From Helianthus annuus (taxonomy: Eukaryota; Streptophyta; Magnoliopsida; Asterales; Asteraceae), in the NCBI RefSeq assembly GCF_002127325.2, contig NC_035439.2, positions 141,824,827 through 141,888,826 on the forward strand: a stretch of 64,000 nucleotides of DNA, read 5' to 3'. The translations under genes and the position numbers were made by a program. Position 1 is the first letter of the stretch. Each line of letters begins with the position of its first letter. The notes beneath the pieces are model-generated. The model ran no database searches and was not told where the DNA came from. It was given only the letters and a program-made list of their open reading frames with translations. Below are positions 34,801 through 45,876 of the stretch, piece after piece.

Positions 34801-36321
34801 ATCTCCTTGAATAGTAAGTGACACACCAGACGGAGTCTTCACTACTACTTGCTTTCTGTTGCACAGAATCTGGGCTTGGTTACTCGACAACCAATCCATG
34901 CCTATCACTATGTCGAATCCAGCTAGCTTAAAGGGAAGCAAGGATAACGGGAAAGAATGATTCCTAATGGATATAACACATCCATCTAGAACAGTTGAGG
35001 CGGTTTCTATGGTTCCATCGGCTAATTCCACCTCATATTTCACACTTAAGGTTTTAACAGGAAGGTTCAACAGTTTACAAAACTTATCATCTACAAACGA
35101 CTTATCAGCTCCTGAATCAAACAAGACTCTAGCAAAAACATCATTTACAAGAAACGTACCGGTAATGACGTTATCGTCAAGGACTGCTTCCTTTGCGTCC
35201 ATTCTGAAGACTCTCGCATTAGTCTTCTTCCCATCATCAGCCTTCTTCGCATTCTTTGGGCAGTTGGGCCGAATATGCCCTTTCTCGTTGCAACCAAAAC
35301 AGGTTGCATCCTTCATTTTCTTGCAATCCACAGCTTTATGATCTGTGGACTTGCAGATTCCACATCGTTTCTCCGAAGACTGGGATTTTGTTTCTAACCG
35401 ACACCTCCCAAAGTGGTGTCTCCTGCAGATCTTGCATCTGGGTTTCTCACCCGACTGATGATCACTTTTCCTAGACCCCGACCCTTTCCTGTGGTCGTTG
35501 TTCCCTCTATGTCGCTTTTCAGACCTTCGTGAGGTGTCATCCTCACGTTTCCGTTTGTTCTCCTCAGAGCTCTTCATGGCTCTCAATCTAACCACGTCTT
35601 GAGTGAGGGAGAGGGATAGATCTGCTACGGATCTAAATGTAGTAGGTCTTGAAGCTTTAACACTCGCCTTTATCTCCGGTGCCAGACCCCCAATAAATCG
35701 AGCAATCCTACGCGGCTCCGGGGTCACCAGATAAGGCACTAAACGAGACAACGTGTTGAATGTAGTAAGATACGCTTGACAATCGAGGTTCTTCATGACT
35801 AAGGATACAAAATCCGATTCAATTCGCTCGACCTCGTGCTGCGGACAGAAGTTCTCCTTGATCAGTGCTACAAACTGATCCCAGTTCATGCTATATAGGG
35901 CGGCCTTACCGGCAGCTTGAAGTAGTGACTTCCACCATGCTAACGCGTCTCCCTTGAACGACTGGGATGCGTACTTCACAACATCCCTATCAGCACACCC
36001 GCTGATATCCACCACAGTATCCATTTCATCAATCCACGTCATACAATCGACGGCTCCCTTTTCCCCAGTGAAATCTCTGGGCTTGCAGGATACAAAATAC
36101 TTGTACGTACAGGACCTGCTGTACGTGTCATGTTTCAGCTTAATCTCCTGCTTTGGGACGCTGCTGTGGTTGGAGGAGTGATTATCATCCTCAGCTTTCT
36201 TCGGCTCACTCTTTTTAGATGGCGGCTTACTATGAGCCTCAGAATGAGTCTTGGGCTTTGCGTGCGTTTCTGTTCGGGTCCTACTCCGAGTACCACTAGA
36301 TTCCCTGAATTGCCTATCCAT
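31858..36321 (-). CDS. Tekay-2 gag-pol polyprotein, intact 1487 aa
   Basis: One uninterrupted frame. Approximate residues: gag core 50-170 ([12 protein letters not shown] ... WIDEMD), zinc knuckles 296-365 ([40 protein letters not shown]), protease with FDSGAD near 402, RT with [20 protein letters not shown] near 640 and FIDD near 737, RNase H from about 880 (VYCDAS), integrase zinc finger (HPGADK ... CLTCAQVK) near 1077-1118, the catalytic triad in [13 protein letters not shown] and HPQTDGQSE, and a chromodomain-like tail near 1440-1485 ([18 protein letters not shown]). All catalytic residues I can check are present. The start used is ATG 36321. A longer gag start at 36434 is one base out of frame, so this copy may lack about 38 N-terminal residues of the ancestral gag. 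Confidence 0.95.
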   Translation of the reverse strand: MDRQFRESSGTRSRTRTETHAKPKTHSEAHSKPPSKKSEPKKAEDDNHSSNHSSVPKQEIKLKHDTYSRSCTYKYFVSCKPRDFTGEKGAVDCMTWIDEMDTVVDISGCADRDVVKYASQSFKGDALAWWKSLLQAAGKAALYSMNWDQFVALIKENFCPQHEVERIESDFVSLVMKNLDCQAYLTTFNTLSRLVPYLVTPEPRRIARFIGGLAPEIKASVKASRPTTFRSVADLSLSLTQDVVRLRAMKSSEENKRKREDDTSRRSEKRHRGNNDHRKGSGSRKSDHQSGEKPRCKICRRHHFGRCRLETKSQSSEKRCGICKSTDHKAVDCKKMKDATCFGCNEKGHIRPNCPKNAKKADDGKKTNARVFRMDAKEAVLDDNVITGTFLVNDVFARVLFDSGADKSFVDDKFCKLLNLPVKTLSVKYEVELADGTIETASTVLDGCVISIRNHSFPLSLLPFKLAGFDIVIGMDWLSSNQAQILCNRKQVVVKTPSGVSLTIQGDTQHGLPEQVSMLKASRCMQKGCVIYMAQVTIDEPKPKIEDIPVISEYPEVFPEELPGLPPDRQVEFRIDIIPGAAPVARAPYRLAPTEMKELRMQLDDLLAKGFFRPSSSPWGAPILFVKKKDGSMRLCIDYRELNKVTIKNRYPLPRIDDLFDQLQGASYFSKIDLRSGYHQLKVKDEDVHKTAFRTRYGHYEFLVMPFGLTNAPAAFMDLMNRVCKPYLDKFVIVFIDDILIYSKSQADHEKHLRCILKLLHQEKLYAKFSKCEFWLREVQFLGHVVSERGIQVDPAKVEAVMNWQEPKTPTEIRSFLGLAGYYRRFIENFSRIAAPLTSLTRKKVKFDWGPKQQESFDILKQKLSNAPVLTLPDGIEEFVVYCDASHTGMGCVLMQKGKVIAYASRQLKVHEKNYTTHDLELGAVVFALKLWRHYLYGNKCIIYSDHKSLQHLFNQKELNMRQRRWMETLNDYDCEIRYHPGKANVVADALSRKERMKPIRINAKRIEIRNNLNERVLAAQKEAVLEANYPAEKLGVTEEQLSHDKDGVLRLNGRIWVPVYGGLRDVILQEAHSSKYSVHPGADKMYQDLKSNYWWIGLKKSVAEYVAKCLTCAQVKAEHQKPSGLLQQPEIPKWKWEMVTMDFITKLPKTKKGNDTIWVIVDRLTKSAHFLPIKETYSSDMLAQLYVDKIVALHGIPISIISDRDTRYTSHFWKSFQQSLGTRLNFSTAYHPQTDGQSERTIQTLEDMLRACAIDLGGSWDKNLPLIEFSYNNSYHSSIKAAPFEALYGRKCRSPICWAEVGDVQLSGPDIVFETTDKIVQIRDRLKAARDRQKSYADPKRKDFHFDVGEKVLLKVSPWKGVMRFGKKGKLSPRYIGPFEIIERIGSVAYKLNLPEELSAIHNVFHICNLKKCFADDTLVIPHTDIHIDESLKFVEKPLSIEDRQVKKLRRKHVPIVKVKWDARRGPEYTWEVESTMKEKYPHLFE

Positions 36322-36434
36322 AGCTTTGCAACAGCGTTATCTATCAGTGCTTGTAACTCTGCACCGGTAACGTGAATCTTTGCATTATCTGAGTGTTCCT
36401 CAGAATGACTGTTGGTCTCCTCCGATTTGGCCAT
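36322..36434 (-). pseudogene. Tekay-2 gag N-terminus, out of frame
   Basis: ATG at 36434 opens a frame MAKSEETNSHSEEHSDNAK ... [14 protein letters not shown], similar in style to gag N-termini of Tekay elements. It runs out of frame into the intact polyprotein: the join at about 36322-36327 is one base short in an A/G run. The two would fuse if that base were present, so I read this as a recent deletion. It could instead be an upstream ORF. Confidence 0.6.
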
Positions 36435-37405
36435 TGTAGCTTTAAGCTACAATAAAGGACAAGGTCTTATTTAGAACCTAACAGTATTATCGTTCTAGAC
36501 GATTTATTAACCATGGTATCAAGAACCTTAGCAGTTAATTTAATAAATTTCATTCAGGCTCTTATTAGCAATCAAGGAATGAAAATATATATATTGGCAC
36601 CATAGGCCTAGTCACATGGACAATTACTAAATTACAAATTTAGATTTTTATAGGATTATAAATTGTATAATTAAACAAATAATCCTTTACTAGACAGAGA
36701 GTCATAAACCACAACTGTCATTATATAACATAGTTATAACCCGTAGGTATCAAGTCATAAGCAGACTTGTGTACAGATATAATCTGTAGATATTTCTTTT
36801 CTTGGCAGGGAGTTATAAACCACAACTGCCACTATATGACATAGTCATAACCCGTAGGTATCAAGTCATTAATAGACTTGTATACAGATAAAATCTGTAG
36901 ATAATTTATTAAAAGGGTGACGTGGGTGATTTTACGAATCACGCTTAGTCAAGAATGTTAACATGTTTTCAGATGTTAACAGGGAGTTGAATCTTTTCAA
37001 CCAGGTTTTACCATCAGGGCCAGGCCTGTTAATAAGGCATTCAAGCTAGGTTATACCTTACTAAGATCCTTATAAAATGGCAAATCAAATAAAAATTGAT
37101 ATTTTCCATTATTTTAATATTATATTCATGCATATAAATAAAATGAGAAATTAACCATTTCAAATTTCAAATAAAATACCAGTACATATTTGCCCTAAAC
37201 GGGACTTTGAAATAACATGGATAACATGAATAACATGAATAACATGAATAATATGCCCGCGCAGGGGCTAAACAAGTAACAACAATAACAAAATAAAATA
37301 AAGCAAACCCACGCAGGGGTCAACAGAACAGCATACCCACGCAGGGGTAGAATAAGATAGATGTCCACACAGGGACATGAGTACATGAGACAAAAATCGA
37401 AGGAT
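36435..37405 (-). repeat. Tekay-2 leader with three kinds of short repeats
   Basis: Non-coding leader between the extra ORF and gag. Two 92-base units (36701-36792 and 36812-36903) share AACCCGTAGGTATCAAGTCA. A 9-base unit like ATAACATGA repeats about five times at 37209-37250. CCCACGCAGGGG-like motifs recur four times at 37256-37378. No ORF of note. Confidence 0.7.
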
Positions 37406-38698
37406 TCAATGATCCCTCTTGCTCTTACCCTTGAGCAGGTCAAACACCTTCTTGAACATGCCACTGGTGCGACGGCGATCAGCTCGCATCTCGTGTTGAA
37501 ACTCACGTCGCATGCTATCAATCCCATGCAGGATTTCCTGAACCTGTGGCGGCGACATCATAGGCGCCGGCGGCGGTGGCTGGTACTGCTGCGGCTGCGG
37601 CGGCTGGTACTGCTGCGGCTGCGGTGGCTGCTGGTAACCCGGAGGGTAACCAAAAGTAGACTGCCCAGCAGCCCAAGTGTCTCCCAATGGACCACTAGGT
37701 GGGAGTGAGCTGTAGTTCACAGCTTGCCAATAAGGGTCTCCCGTGTAATCATAACCCTGGGGGAAAACGTGCTCGAACGGGTTAAACTGAGCTGCACTAG
37801 CATAAGCCGGAATCGGCTCTCCATAATTCTGCGGCGGCAGAGGCGGGATCGGTACAGAAGTAACCTCCGATACGGGATGCTGAGACTCCCCTGTCTCGGA
37901 CTCCCCGGGAAGAGATGTGTAGCGGCTGCTACCAACATGTGGAGGGGTGCCTATGCGAATCCCTCCGCGCGTAGACATGCGCGCATTCCTCCTAGGCCTC
38001 TGAGGCGGAGGAGGTAAAACTGGTGGCGGCGGTGGTGACGGAGTGATCACGTCACGCCACAGGGCCTCAGATAGGTCCTGCGGTAGAGGCGGCTGCTGCT
38101 GAAGCTGCTGCGAGTGGTGCTGCGAGTGCACCGGCGAAACCTGGTGAGACTGGAGCATCGGAGAGTTGTGGCTGGGGGTGAAATACCAATCATGCTGCTT
38201 AAATCTCTCCTGAAAGCTGTCCCCACCATTGTAGGGTGATCCCCTAAACGGCGACCCATCCGATATCTCAATCGGATGGTTAGGCGTACCTGATGGTGGT
38301 AGCGAGGGGTCCGTATCCTCGTCGACGTCCATCGCGTGACCACCAGAAAAGTGGTCCTCCGGTCCAAGTGGGTTATGACCCACTGGCTCATCCACAAAAG
38401 CATCAGGGTTATACAAACCCTGGTAGACTGGCGCTGGATACTGGTGCGGTGACTGCTGCAAAGGTATGTAGGATCCATGTGAACCATGGGGCCCATTCTC
38501 CGAGTGGGGCCCAAACGAGTGGGGTAAAGACGGTGAAGTGCTCGCGGATACCGAGTGTCTAGCAGGCTCGGCGAAAGACCTCCAAAGGTCGTTGGCGGCT
38601 GTGTTGTGCGTGGCGGATGGAGCTCGCCTATGTGAGGGCCCTGCCTCATGGTCGTGAGACGTAGCAAATCCTCCTCGACCTCTCATTCGTGGCGGCAT
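37406..38698 (-). CDS. Tekay-2 extra ORF between primer-binding site and gag (430 aa, unknown function)
   Basis: An intact minus-strand ORF starting at ATG 38698 (MPPRMRGRGGFATSHDHEAG), 188 bases from the primer-binding site and upstream of gag. The product is rich in Pro, Gln, Ser and His, with an acidic MDVDEDTDPSLPPSG stretch, a PPPPP block, two QPQQYQPP units and a basic, helix-prone C-terminus (RREFQHEMRADRRR ... LLKGKSKRDH). I see no zinc knuckle, protease or membrane segment, so it is not a second gag by motif. An upstream TTG-initiated extension to 38749 is possible but less likely than the ATG. I have a faint memory of similar hypothetical proteins in Asteraceae proteomes, not checked. 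Extra ORFs before gag are known in Ogre/Tat elements but are not usual in Tekay. Confidence 0.75.
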   Translation of the reverse strand: MPPRMRGRGGFATSHDHEAGPSHRRAPSATHNTAANDLWRSFAEPARHSVSASTSPSLPHSFGPHSENGPHGSHGSYIPLQQSPHQYPAPVYQGLYNPDAFVDEPVGHNPLGPEDHFSGGHAMDVDEDTDPSLPPSGTPNHPIEISDGSPFRGSPYNGGDSFQERFKQHDWYFTPSHNSPMLQSHQVSPVHSQHHSQQLQQQPPLPQDLSEALWRDVITPSPPPPPVLPPPPQRPRRNARMSTRGGIRIGTPPHVGSSRYTSLPGESETGESQHPVSEVTSVPIPPLPPQNYGEPIPAYASAAQFNPFEHVFPQGYDYTGDPYWQAVNYSSLPPSGPLGDTWAAGQSTFGYPPGYQQPPQPQQYQPPQPQQYQPPPPAPMMSPPQVQEILHGIDSMRREFQHEMRADRRRTSGMFKKVFDLLKGKSKRDH

Positions 38699-38885
38699 AA
38701 TGATCCTGTCAAAAGTCAAACAAGTTGCACAACAAAATATATAAGACAAAGCAAAATAATAAAATTAAATTAAACGAAAAGTTGAACATTTCCTAAGTTC
38801 TTTGTCTAGACTCGAAAATCGAGGAATGTGCAATTGTGTAACTGAGATTAAACACATTAGGATAGTGTTTAATTCACTCAGTGTT

Positions 38886-38898
38886 GGCTCTGATACCA
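38886..38898 (-). other. Tekay-2 primer-binding site (tRNA-iMet)
   Basis: The plus strand reads GGCTCTGATACCA, three bases from the 5' LTR start at 38902. It is complementary to initiator Met tRNA on the minus strand. Confidence 0.93.
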
Positions 38899-38901
38899 AC
38901 C

Positions 38902-41900
38902 TGTCACACCCCGATTTCCACGTGTCACCGGTGGGCCCGGTGTGGGGTACAGTGACGTAGTTGGCATCGTCATAGACAATCAACACAATATAATAATGCA
39001 CAGCGGAAGCAGAATAGATATATTTCAACTTTTAAATAAAGTGCAATAATAAATATCACAGTAGTTGAAACGGATCCACAGGCGGATCAAATAAAATAAG
39101 ATAAAAATAGTTCAACAGATATTTGTCGTTCGAGCTTGCGAGACTATAGTGGACGCTCTTAGGAAACAGCCAGCCTATTTTCGTATAGTACCTGCACTTA
39201 ACCTTTTGGGAAAAATACGTCAGTTTACACTGGTAAATACAAATCGACTGACTCATTTTGAAAATGATTGAAAATTGATTTAAATGCACAGGGCATAAAT
39301 ATTTTTATTAACTTGGGACAATTATATAATATAAACTTGTGAACGAATTACATGCACTTATATCTCTGGTGGCCCGGGATCTGCTGTCCGGGCTAAGAAT
39401 TAAATGACACACCACATTAAAGAGTTATACACGACGAGTGTACGCCTACACCCCGTGCTCTGGTCGTGGCCATCTCGTAAGATAATGCCAAGGATATCCG
39501 GGACACGGTCAATAACCCCCCAAAGCCTTTAAGTAAGACAAAACTGTTTAAACGAAGTCGCACAAGCTATTCAAGACTGTACACCTATAAGGCGCAGGAC
39601 TTGTGCGCCCGATCAAGCGGTATTTTAAATACCGTACCCCAAGCCCGTATAGGGAAAATAAGTCAAAATGTATTTACCTGAGCAAGTATAAGTCACAAAT
39701 GATAAGTGTTGGTAGCTTTTACCGGGCCTCCTAATCTGGAACAAAGGTTTATAATTAACCTATTAGATTCCTAACGGCCTTTCATTTAAGCCTAAGCTTT
39801 GACCGGTTAGTTTTAAGAATGATATGGTTTACGCACGATTAAGCGAAAGACCGGATAGAATGTGATTTAGACCCGACAAGTTTGAATACTTGTATATTAT
39901 GGGTATACTAAATACATTCTGGATTTTGAAATAAAAATGATATCGTTTGACCCGTTTCGGTCAATTTACGCAAACTAGTTACGTAAACCGAACCGAACGC
40001 GAAAAGGGCGATACGGGTAGACCAATGATTCAAATGCAAGTTCCCTGAGATAATATGCTTAAAATATGATATTATATCAGTAAGTTATGTTCTATATTGC
40101 CCGGAATAATTTTAAACCCAATTTATGCCTTAGAAGGGCATTTTGGTCATTTAAAAGATAATAAAAGGGTAAAATTAGAAATCTGAGTTTCGGGTCTGGT
40201 TCATACAGTAAATATACTTAATATAACATATTATATCAGTAGGGTATGACCCATATACCAAATTTATCATTTAAAACCAAACTATGCACCGTAGGGGTAT
40301 TTTAGTAATTTCACAAGGGCTAAAAATGCCAAAACTGGAAATCTGAGTTCATATACTTATACTTACTGTTTTTATATGATAATATGCTAAACACATCAGT
40401 AGGTATAGGTCTTATATGTTTAAAACAAGTATAACGCTCACTATGCGCTTAAAACGCTAAATATGCGATTTAAGGGCGTTTTCGGGTTTTCAAATTAAAT
40501 CTGAGGTTTTTATATTTCCAGAATACTTAAAATAATTTATTCATCATATAAAATCAGTAGAAAAAGGTTTCGGGTCAAAAGGATGTGTAAAACTCATTTT
40601 ATGGCTAAAACGGTCAAAACCGACATAAGCCGAAATGACTAGGTGATCTAGGATCCGTTCAGCCAAAAATTAATTAAAAATCATCAAAATTCCCAGAATA
40701 TTATAATACATCAGTTGGTAAAAAGTTTCGTATCAAAACGTGGCCAGAAACGGGTTCTACGCGAAAAGGACCGTTTATGTAAATTTATAATATAGTTTTA
40801 CGCTAATGGCCATAACTCACAATCTGGACCACCAACTGATCCGAAACTTTCGGTGCAAGTTCATATATTAGAAATAAAGATTTCCATCCTTTCACTTTTC
40901 CAAAAATCCCGTTTTAAATCAAAAAGGGCAAAATAGTCAACTTTATGCATAAATCGGAAACATGCATTCGAATCGGCTAAGCATAGACTTAATCACAGAA
41001 AATTCCAGAAAGTTTAACTAAAATAAAAATAGTCAAAAATACCTTCCAATACAGATCTCGAACATGCATGTACGAATCCGAATCGATAGTCTACGAAATA
41101 ATCGTTTTACAAGACTTTCGGTTCCGATTCGTGTCTATACTATAGATTGTCGAGTTGATGATGATTAAAACACATTCTTATATGTATTACAAGTTATTTA
41201 TGATGCTCAATCAGATTGCATGTCTAATATATTAACATTCAAGCTTATTTTTGCGAAAATCAATTCTGTTGACTTTTTAGAAACATGTTTGACTCGACAA
41301 TTAGCATGCATATAGTGGGATTCAGATAGTGCCCTTTAGAGGGTTTGTTTCCCACTTAAATACCAACATATAACAGGTTTCAATTCGAGAAATGACTGAA
41401 AGAAATCCGTTTAATCAGAAAGTCAAAGCTTATGAACACCCAGTTTGACTTTTACTAATAATCAAAGCAAAAACGGATTATAGAACGAATTGAAAGCTTA
41501 CAAAGGTCCTATAGGTGTTTAATGAACACTAGAAGTCGGCCTTGTTGATCAGATTGTCTCCAGAAAGCTTGCCTTGAAAGTTCTTGATAGAGAGTTTATT
41601 GTTTACAACTTCAAGTGCCAAGAACATTGATCAAATTCTGATTTAAAGCCACAAATTCGAGGGTACTGTTGTAGTAGCCATGCATGGCATTTGATTGGAG
41701 TAATTGGAGGCAGAAACCAGCTGTTAGGCACTTAAAATCGGACCCAAATCGACCCAAACCGAATTTCTGTTCGCTGGAAGCCCCACGCGGCCCGCTTGGG
41801 CTTTACCAGGCGGGTCGCCTGACCCTGGTTCAGCCAAAACAAGTTTCAACTTTGACAGCTTTGGCCCCTGAGCTTGTACGCGATGTTTCGGCCACTTTTC

Positions 41901-42432
41901 TCGACCCGTAAACCCCCAAACTTGGTTTTTAAGAACCTTAGGACTTTTACCAACTTGGTAATGTCCTCGGATAACTTTGCGCTCAACCGAAAAGCCCTGA
42001 AATTCGACGTTGACGCTTTTAGTCCCTTAAGTACGGTTTTGGCCATAACTTTCTCATACGTTGACGAAACTTCATGAAATTTTTACCACATATTCTAGTG
42101 AGTATATTTTAGCTTTACAAAGCTTCGGGTCTGCCAAAAGTTCACTCAGAGGTATAAATTAAACATGTTGACACTTTTGGCCCCTATAGTTTGAAATACT
42201 TCACTTTTGTGCAATTTCCGCGTCGTATGATCCATGAACCATCCGTTTAAGGTTATAAACATTATGTAGGGTTATCATAGAGTCTATTTATCCATTGTTG
42301 ACACTTTGGACCCTTACGTTCCATAGTTTTCACTGTTTGTCACTTTTAGTCCCTCTAAAGTATGTTTTCACATAACGGAACCTTATGACACGTGTCAAGA
42401 CATTATTGGACGAAATTTTTCGAGGTGTTACA
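38902..42432 (-). repeat. Tekay-2 5' LTR
   Basis: 3531 bp and near-identical to 28291-31821. It is followed by the second GTTTA target-site copy (42433-42437). Confidence 0.97.
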
Positions 42433-43987
42433 GTTTACCGACCATTCTGCTCTGCGTTACTTGTTTCAGAAGAAGGACGCGAAGCCGCGCCTTATACGAT
42501 GGATTCTTCTTCTTTCCGAGTTCGATATTGAAATTAAGGATAAGAAGGGGGCAGAGAATGTGGCGGCAGACCACTTGTCCCGCTTAGAGGATCCGAAGAG
42601 AGAGGAGATTCGTGAGGAGGTGATAGGGGACAGATTCCCTCACGAGTCTATTGATGTTGTTACGGCAGGGGCCGTGGATTTACCGTGGTTTGGCGATATA
42701 GCCAATTATTTGGCCGGCGGATTCGTGATGGAGGGTATGCATCGCCAACAAAGGAGAAAGCTTTTGAATGATGCGCCGAAGTATATTTGGGACGAGCCTT
42801 ACCTTTTCATGATAGGAGGTGATCGAATTTTGAGGAGGTGTGTGAGTAGAGAGGATGGTTGGGACATTAATCGGCATGTTCATGAGGGTTTGACAGGAGG
42901 ACATCACGGTGCGCATGTGACTGCGCAGAAGGTGTATGATTGCGGATTCTTTTGGCCGACAGTAGTAGATGATGCGGCCAAGTTTGTGAGAAAATGTGAT
43001 CGTTGCCAACGGACCGGCAACATCTCATCCAAGGATGAGATGCCCCAGAATCCTATTCAAGTGTTGGAAGTCTTCGACGTTTGGGGCATTGATTTCATGG
43101 GACCGTTTCCATCTTCGAGTGGAAATCGGTACATCCTCGTTGCGATTGACTACGTTTCGAAGTGGGTGGAAGCTCAAGCTTTGCCTACGAATGATTCACG
43201 GGTGGTGGTGAGATTTTTGAAGAAGTTATTCACGCGATTTGGTACCCCGAAGGCAATCATTAGTGATCGCGGTATGCATTTTTGCAATACCGTTATGGAG
43301 AAGGCGTTAGAAAGATATGGAGTTACGCACCGCTTGTCTACCGCGTACCATCCGCAAACGAGCGGACAAGTGGAGAACGCGAATCGAGGAGTGAAGAGAA
43401 TTTTAGAGAAAACGGTAGGGAAGAGTAGAAAGGATTGGTCCGACAAGTTGGACGATGCGTTATGGGCGTCCCGCACCGCCTACAAGACGCCATTAGGGAC
43501 GATGCCGTTTATGATCGTTTATGGGAAAGTGTGCCATTTACCGGTCGAGTTAGAGCATCGGGCTCTTTGGGTACTCAAAACGGTGAATTTAGATTTGACC
43601 GAGGCCGCTAGGAAACGATTTTTCCAAATTCATGAGTTGGAGGCGCTTCATAACGCCGCGTATGATCGTTCGTGGAGTATCAAGGAAAAGTCGAAAACTT
43701 TGCATGATAGAAGGTTGCGGAAGTTGAAGGAGTTTAAAGTGGGCGATCAAGTGCTTTTATTTAATTCGAGATTGAAGTTGATTGCCGGAAAGTTGAAGTC
43801 GAGGTGGTCCGGGCCGTATGTCGTGAAGGAGGTTTTCCCGTACGGTACCGTGGAGTTGTTTGATGAAAAGAATTCGAATTCGTGGAAAGTGAATGGACAT
43901 CGGTTGAAGCACTACTTAGGGGGTCCCATCGACACCGCCGAAGAGGAAACCGTTCCTCTTTCGGACTCGCCTAACACCACCGCGTAG
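42433..43987 (+). pseudogene. Athila RNase H (3' part) and integrase
   Basis: This is the continuation of Athila pol after Tekay-2. It covers TDHSALRYLFQKKDAKPRL of RNase H, the integrase zinc finger (HVHEGLTGGHHGAH ... CDRCQRTGN), the catalytic core with WGIDFMGPFP, IISDRGMHF and HPQTSGQVE, and a C-terminal domain with GPYVVKEVFPYGTVEL. The open frame reaches back into the Tekay-2 LTR, but that part is chance. The integrase motifs are intact even though the RT and protease of this element are broken. It ends at the TAG near 43985. Confidence 0.92.
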
Positions 43988-45876
43988 CTTCTCGAGTGAA
44001 AACTCAAGTGTATAGTTTGTACTTTGAGTCGTATTTCGCGTCGTGTCTTTAGTTAGTGTTTTAGTGTTCTTGTGTCATTGTGTTTGTGTTTTTCCGTATT
44101 TTTGCGTCCGTATGTGCGTCGTGAGTAATTTTTGCAGGTATACATTCCTTCTCGAAAGCGAAATCAGCAAACGAGCAGCATCACAGGTAAGTTTTACATT
44201 GAAAACACCAAAATAAGTGCAGGGGGTAATTTGGGGATTAATAAAAATCAATTCTGCTGCTAACTGTTACTGATGTCAAACATGTTGCTAATATTTGCTG
44301 TCCAGGCGGCCCGCATAGGCTAGTTGTTCACTCTAACGCGGCCCGTTTGGGCTTAAAAGACTTTGAAAAAAAAATTAGGCAATCGCGGCCCGCCTCATCT
44401 TAACGTAAACATTACGCGGGCCGCGTGAACCTTGTGGGTCGATAACATCAGAAAAACCCCCAAATCGATCCATTTCAAAACCCTAACTTACATTGCCATC
44501 TTCTCCGGCGATTGTTGACCCACCCCGATCACCACCTTGCCTTACCGACCATTGCCATCACCACCACACTTCTCCACTGTTGACCCTCACCGCCCGTACA
44601 CATCACTTCCATCTCCGCTAATACACCACCGTCGGCCGCCATTGTCATCACCCCACTGTGGTTTCTGTTGACGTCGCCTACGAGGTATGTTCTTGCAATT
44701 ACTTCATGTTAGTTGTCGAGTCTGTCAGTAGCTCTTGTCTTTGGTCGAGTCTGTTGGTGTGTCCGTAGTCATTGTGCAGGTCCTTGGGTAATTTTTGTTA
44801 GTTTGTTTATGTCGTATCGAGTCGCGTCTTGATTGAGTATGTTGGGTATTGTCGAGTCGTTTTGGGGTGAGCACTGTTTCGGGCTAGATGTATTGTCAAA
44901 ACTTTGTGTCTGCTATCTATATGCAGGTAGGGTCGTGTCTGTCGAGTCAGTTTTGTAGATATTCAGTGGTCATTAGGGAGTCTATGGTAGTTGCTTAATA
45001 GTGTCTAAGTCCAGGTTTGATATTAGGATATTGTGCAGACATGTTGATACATTATGGGTGCGGGTGTTTCGGGATGGCGATATTAATTGTTTGATTTAGT
45101 TGAGCGATGTGAGGCTGGGATAGTGCGAAGTATCAAGGGGGTGGATGTTTTGGTAAAATTTCATACAGGTTCAGTTTTGTGAAATAGAGGGGGTTGTTTT
45201 TGCTTTGCATGTAAGATTTTTGCCGGAATTAGTTTTTACAACGGGATTGGTTTGATTTGATCTATTTAAATGGAATTTTGTGAATGATTGCTTTAGGCGT
45301 AATAAAACTCAAGTGTGGGGATACGGTTGCGCCTCTTGACATAAAGACTTACTTTTTACACAAATCCACGCGCGCCGTTTCCGTTGCTTCAACATTGAGT
45401 TTTTGATTATTTGATGGCACTTGGGATTGCTCGAGGGCGAGCAAGGTGCCGAGAGGGGGTAAAAGTGTAAAGTTTGTGTATTTTGCGTCAAAGTGTCGTG
45501 TCGTGCGTCTTTAGCGTCTGTTAGTGTCTTTTTGAGTCTTTTGAGTCGTATTTGAGTCTTGTAAGTGTCATTGTGCGTTCTATCACATCGCTTGATTACT
45601 AAACCGCTTCGCTCGTACTCAATCTCCATTCGGGCGAAGTTCGGTTTGTTTTCAAGTCGTTTTGCGATAAGTCACTTGTTTCGAACAACGGCCGCGAACG
45701 AAATGCTATACGGCCGTCGTTTGAGTGTATATTATTCTTATATTATTATATTATAAAAAAATCAGGAAAATTCTTAAAAATTCCAAAAAAAATTAAAAAA
45801 CTCAAAAATACCAAAAACAGCTTGTGTTTACTAACTGTTCACCTGTTTTGCATGTTTATTGAATTGTTTGAACAGG
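43988..45876 (+). other. Athila region between pol and the 3' ORF
   Basis: No coding support. It contains GC-rich hairpin-like blocks at 44303-44427, a pyrimidine-rich stretch with many ACCACC motifs (44510-44670), and a polypurine-like AAGTGTGGGGATA at about 45311. A TTGTTTGAACAG splice-acceptor-like sequence ends at 45875, just before the next ORF. Confidence 0.6.

Larger units (their letters stand above)
28291..42432 (-). mobile_element. Tekay-2: near-intact Tekay chromovirus nested in Athila
   Basis: A 14,142-bp minus-strand element with 3531-bp LTRs at 28291-31821 and 38902-42432 (constant offset 10,611), a perfect GTTTA target duplication, an initiator-Met primer-binding site, a polypurine tract, and a 1487-aa gag-pol ORF. 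I found only two LTR differences by eye (31167 C versus 41778 A; 31607 T versus 42218 C), so it is very young. Unusual is a 2.5-kb leader carrying an extra 430-aa ORF. It is inserted in the RNase H domain of the Athila element. Confidence 0.97.

Noticed and set aside
31858..36321. Integrated pararetrovirus (caulimovirus) as source of the RT
   Set aside because: Integrase, LTRs, a target duplication and a chromodomain-like tail are present, and no movement protein is seen.
38047..38667. A second long ORF (206 codons) in another frame of the extra Tekay-2 ORF
   Set aside because: It is wholly inside the 430-aa ORF on the same strand, with Arg/Thr-rich composition typical of a shadow frame.
42392..42432. 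N-terminal extension of the Athila integrase ORF into Tekay-2
   Set aside because: These residues come from the Tekay-2 LTR. Athila sequence begins at 42433.
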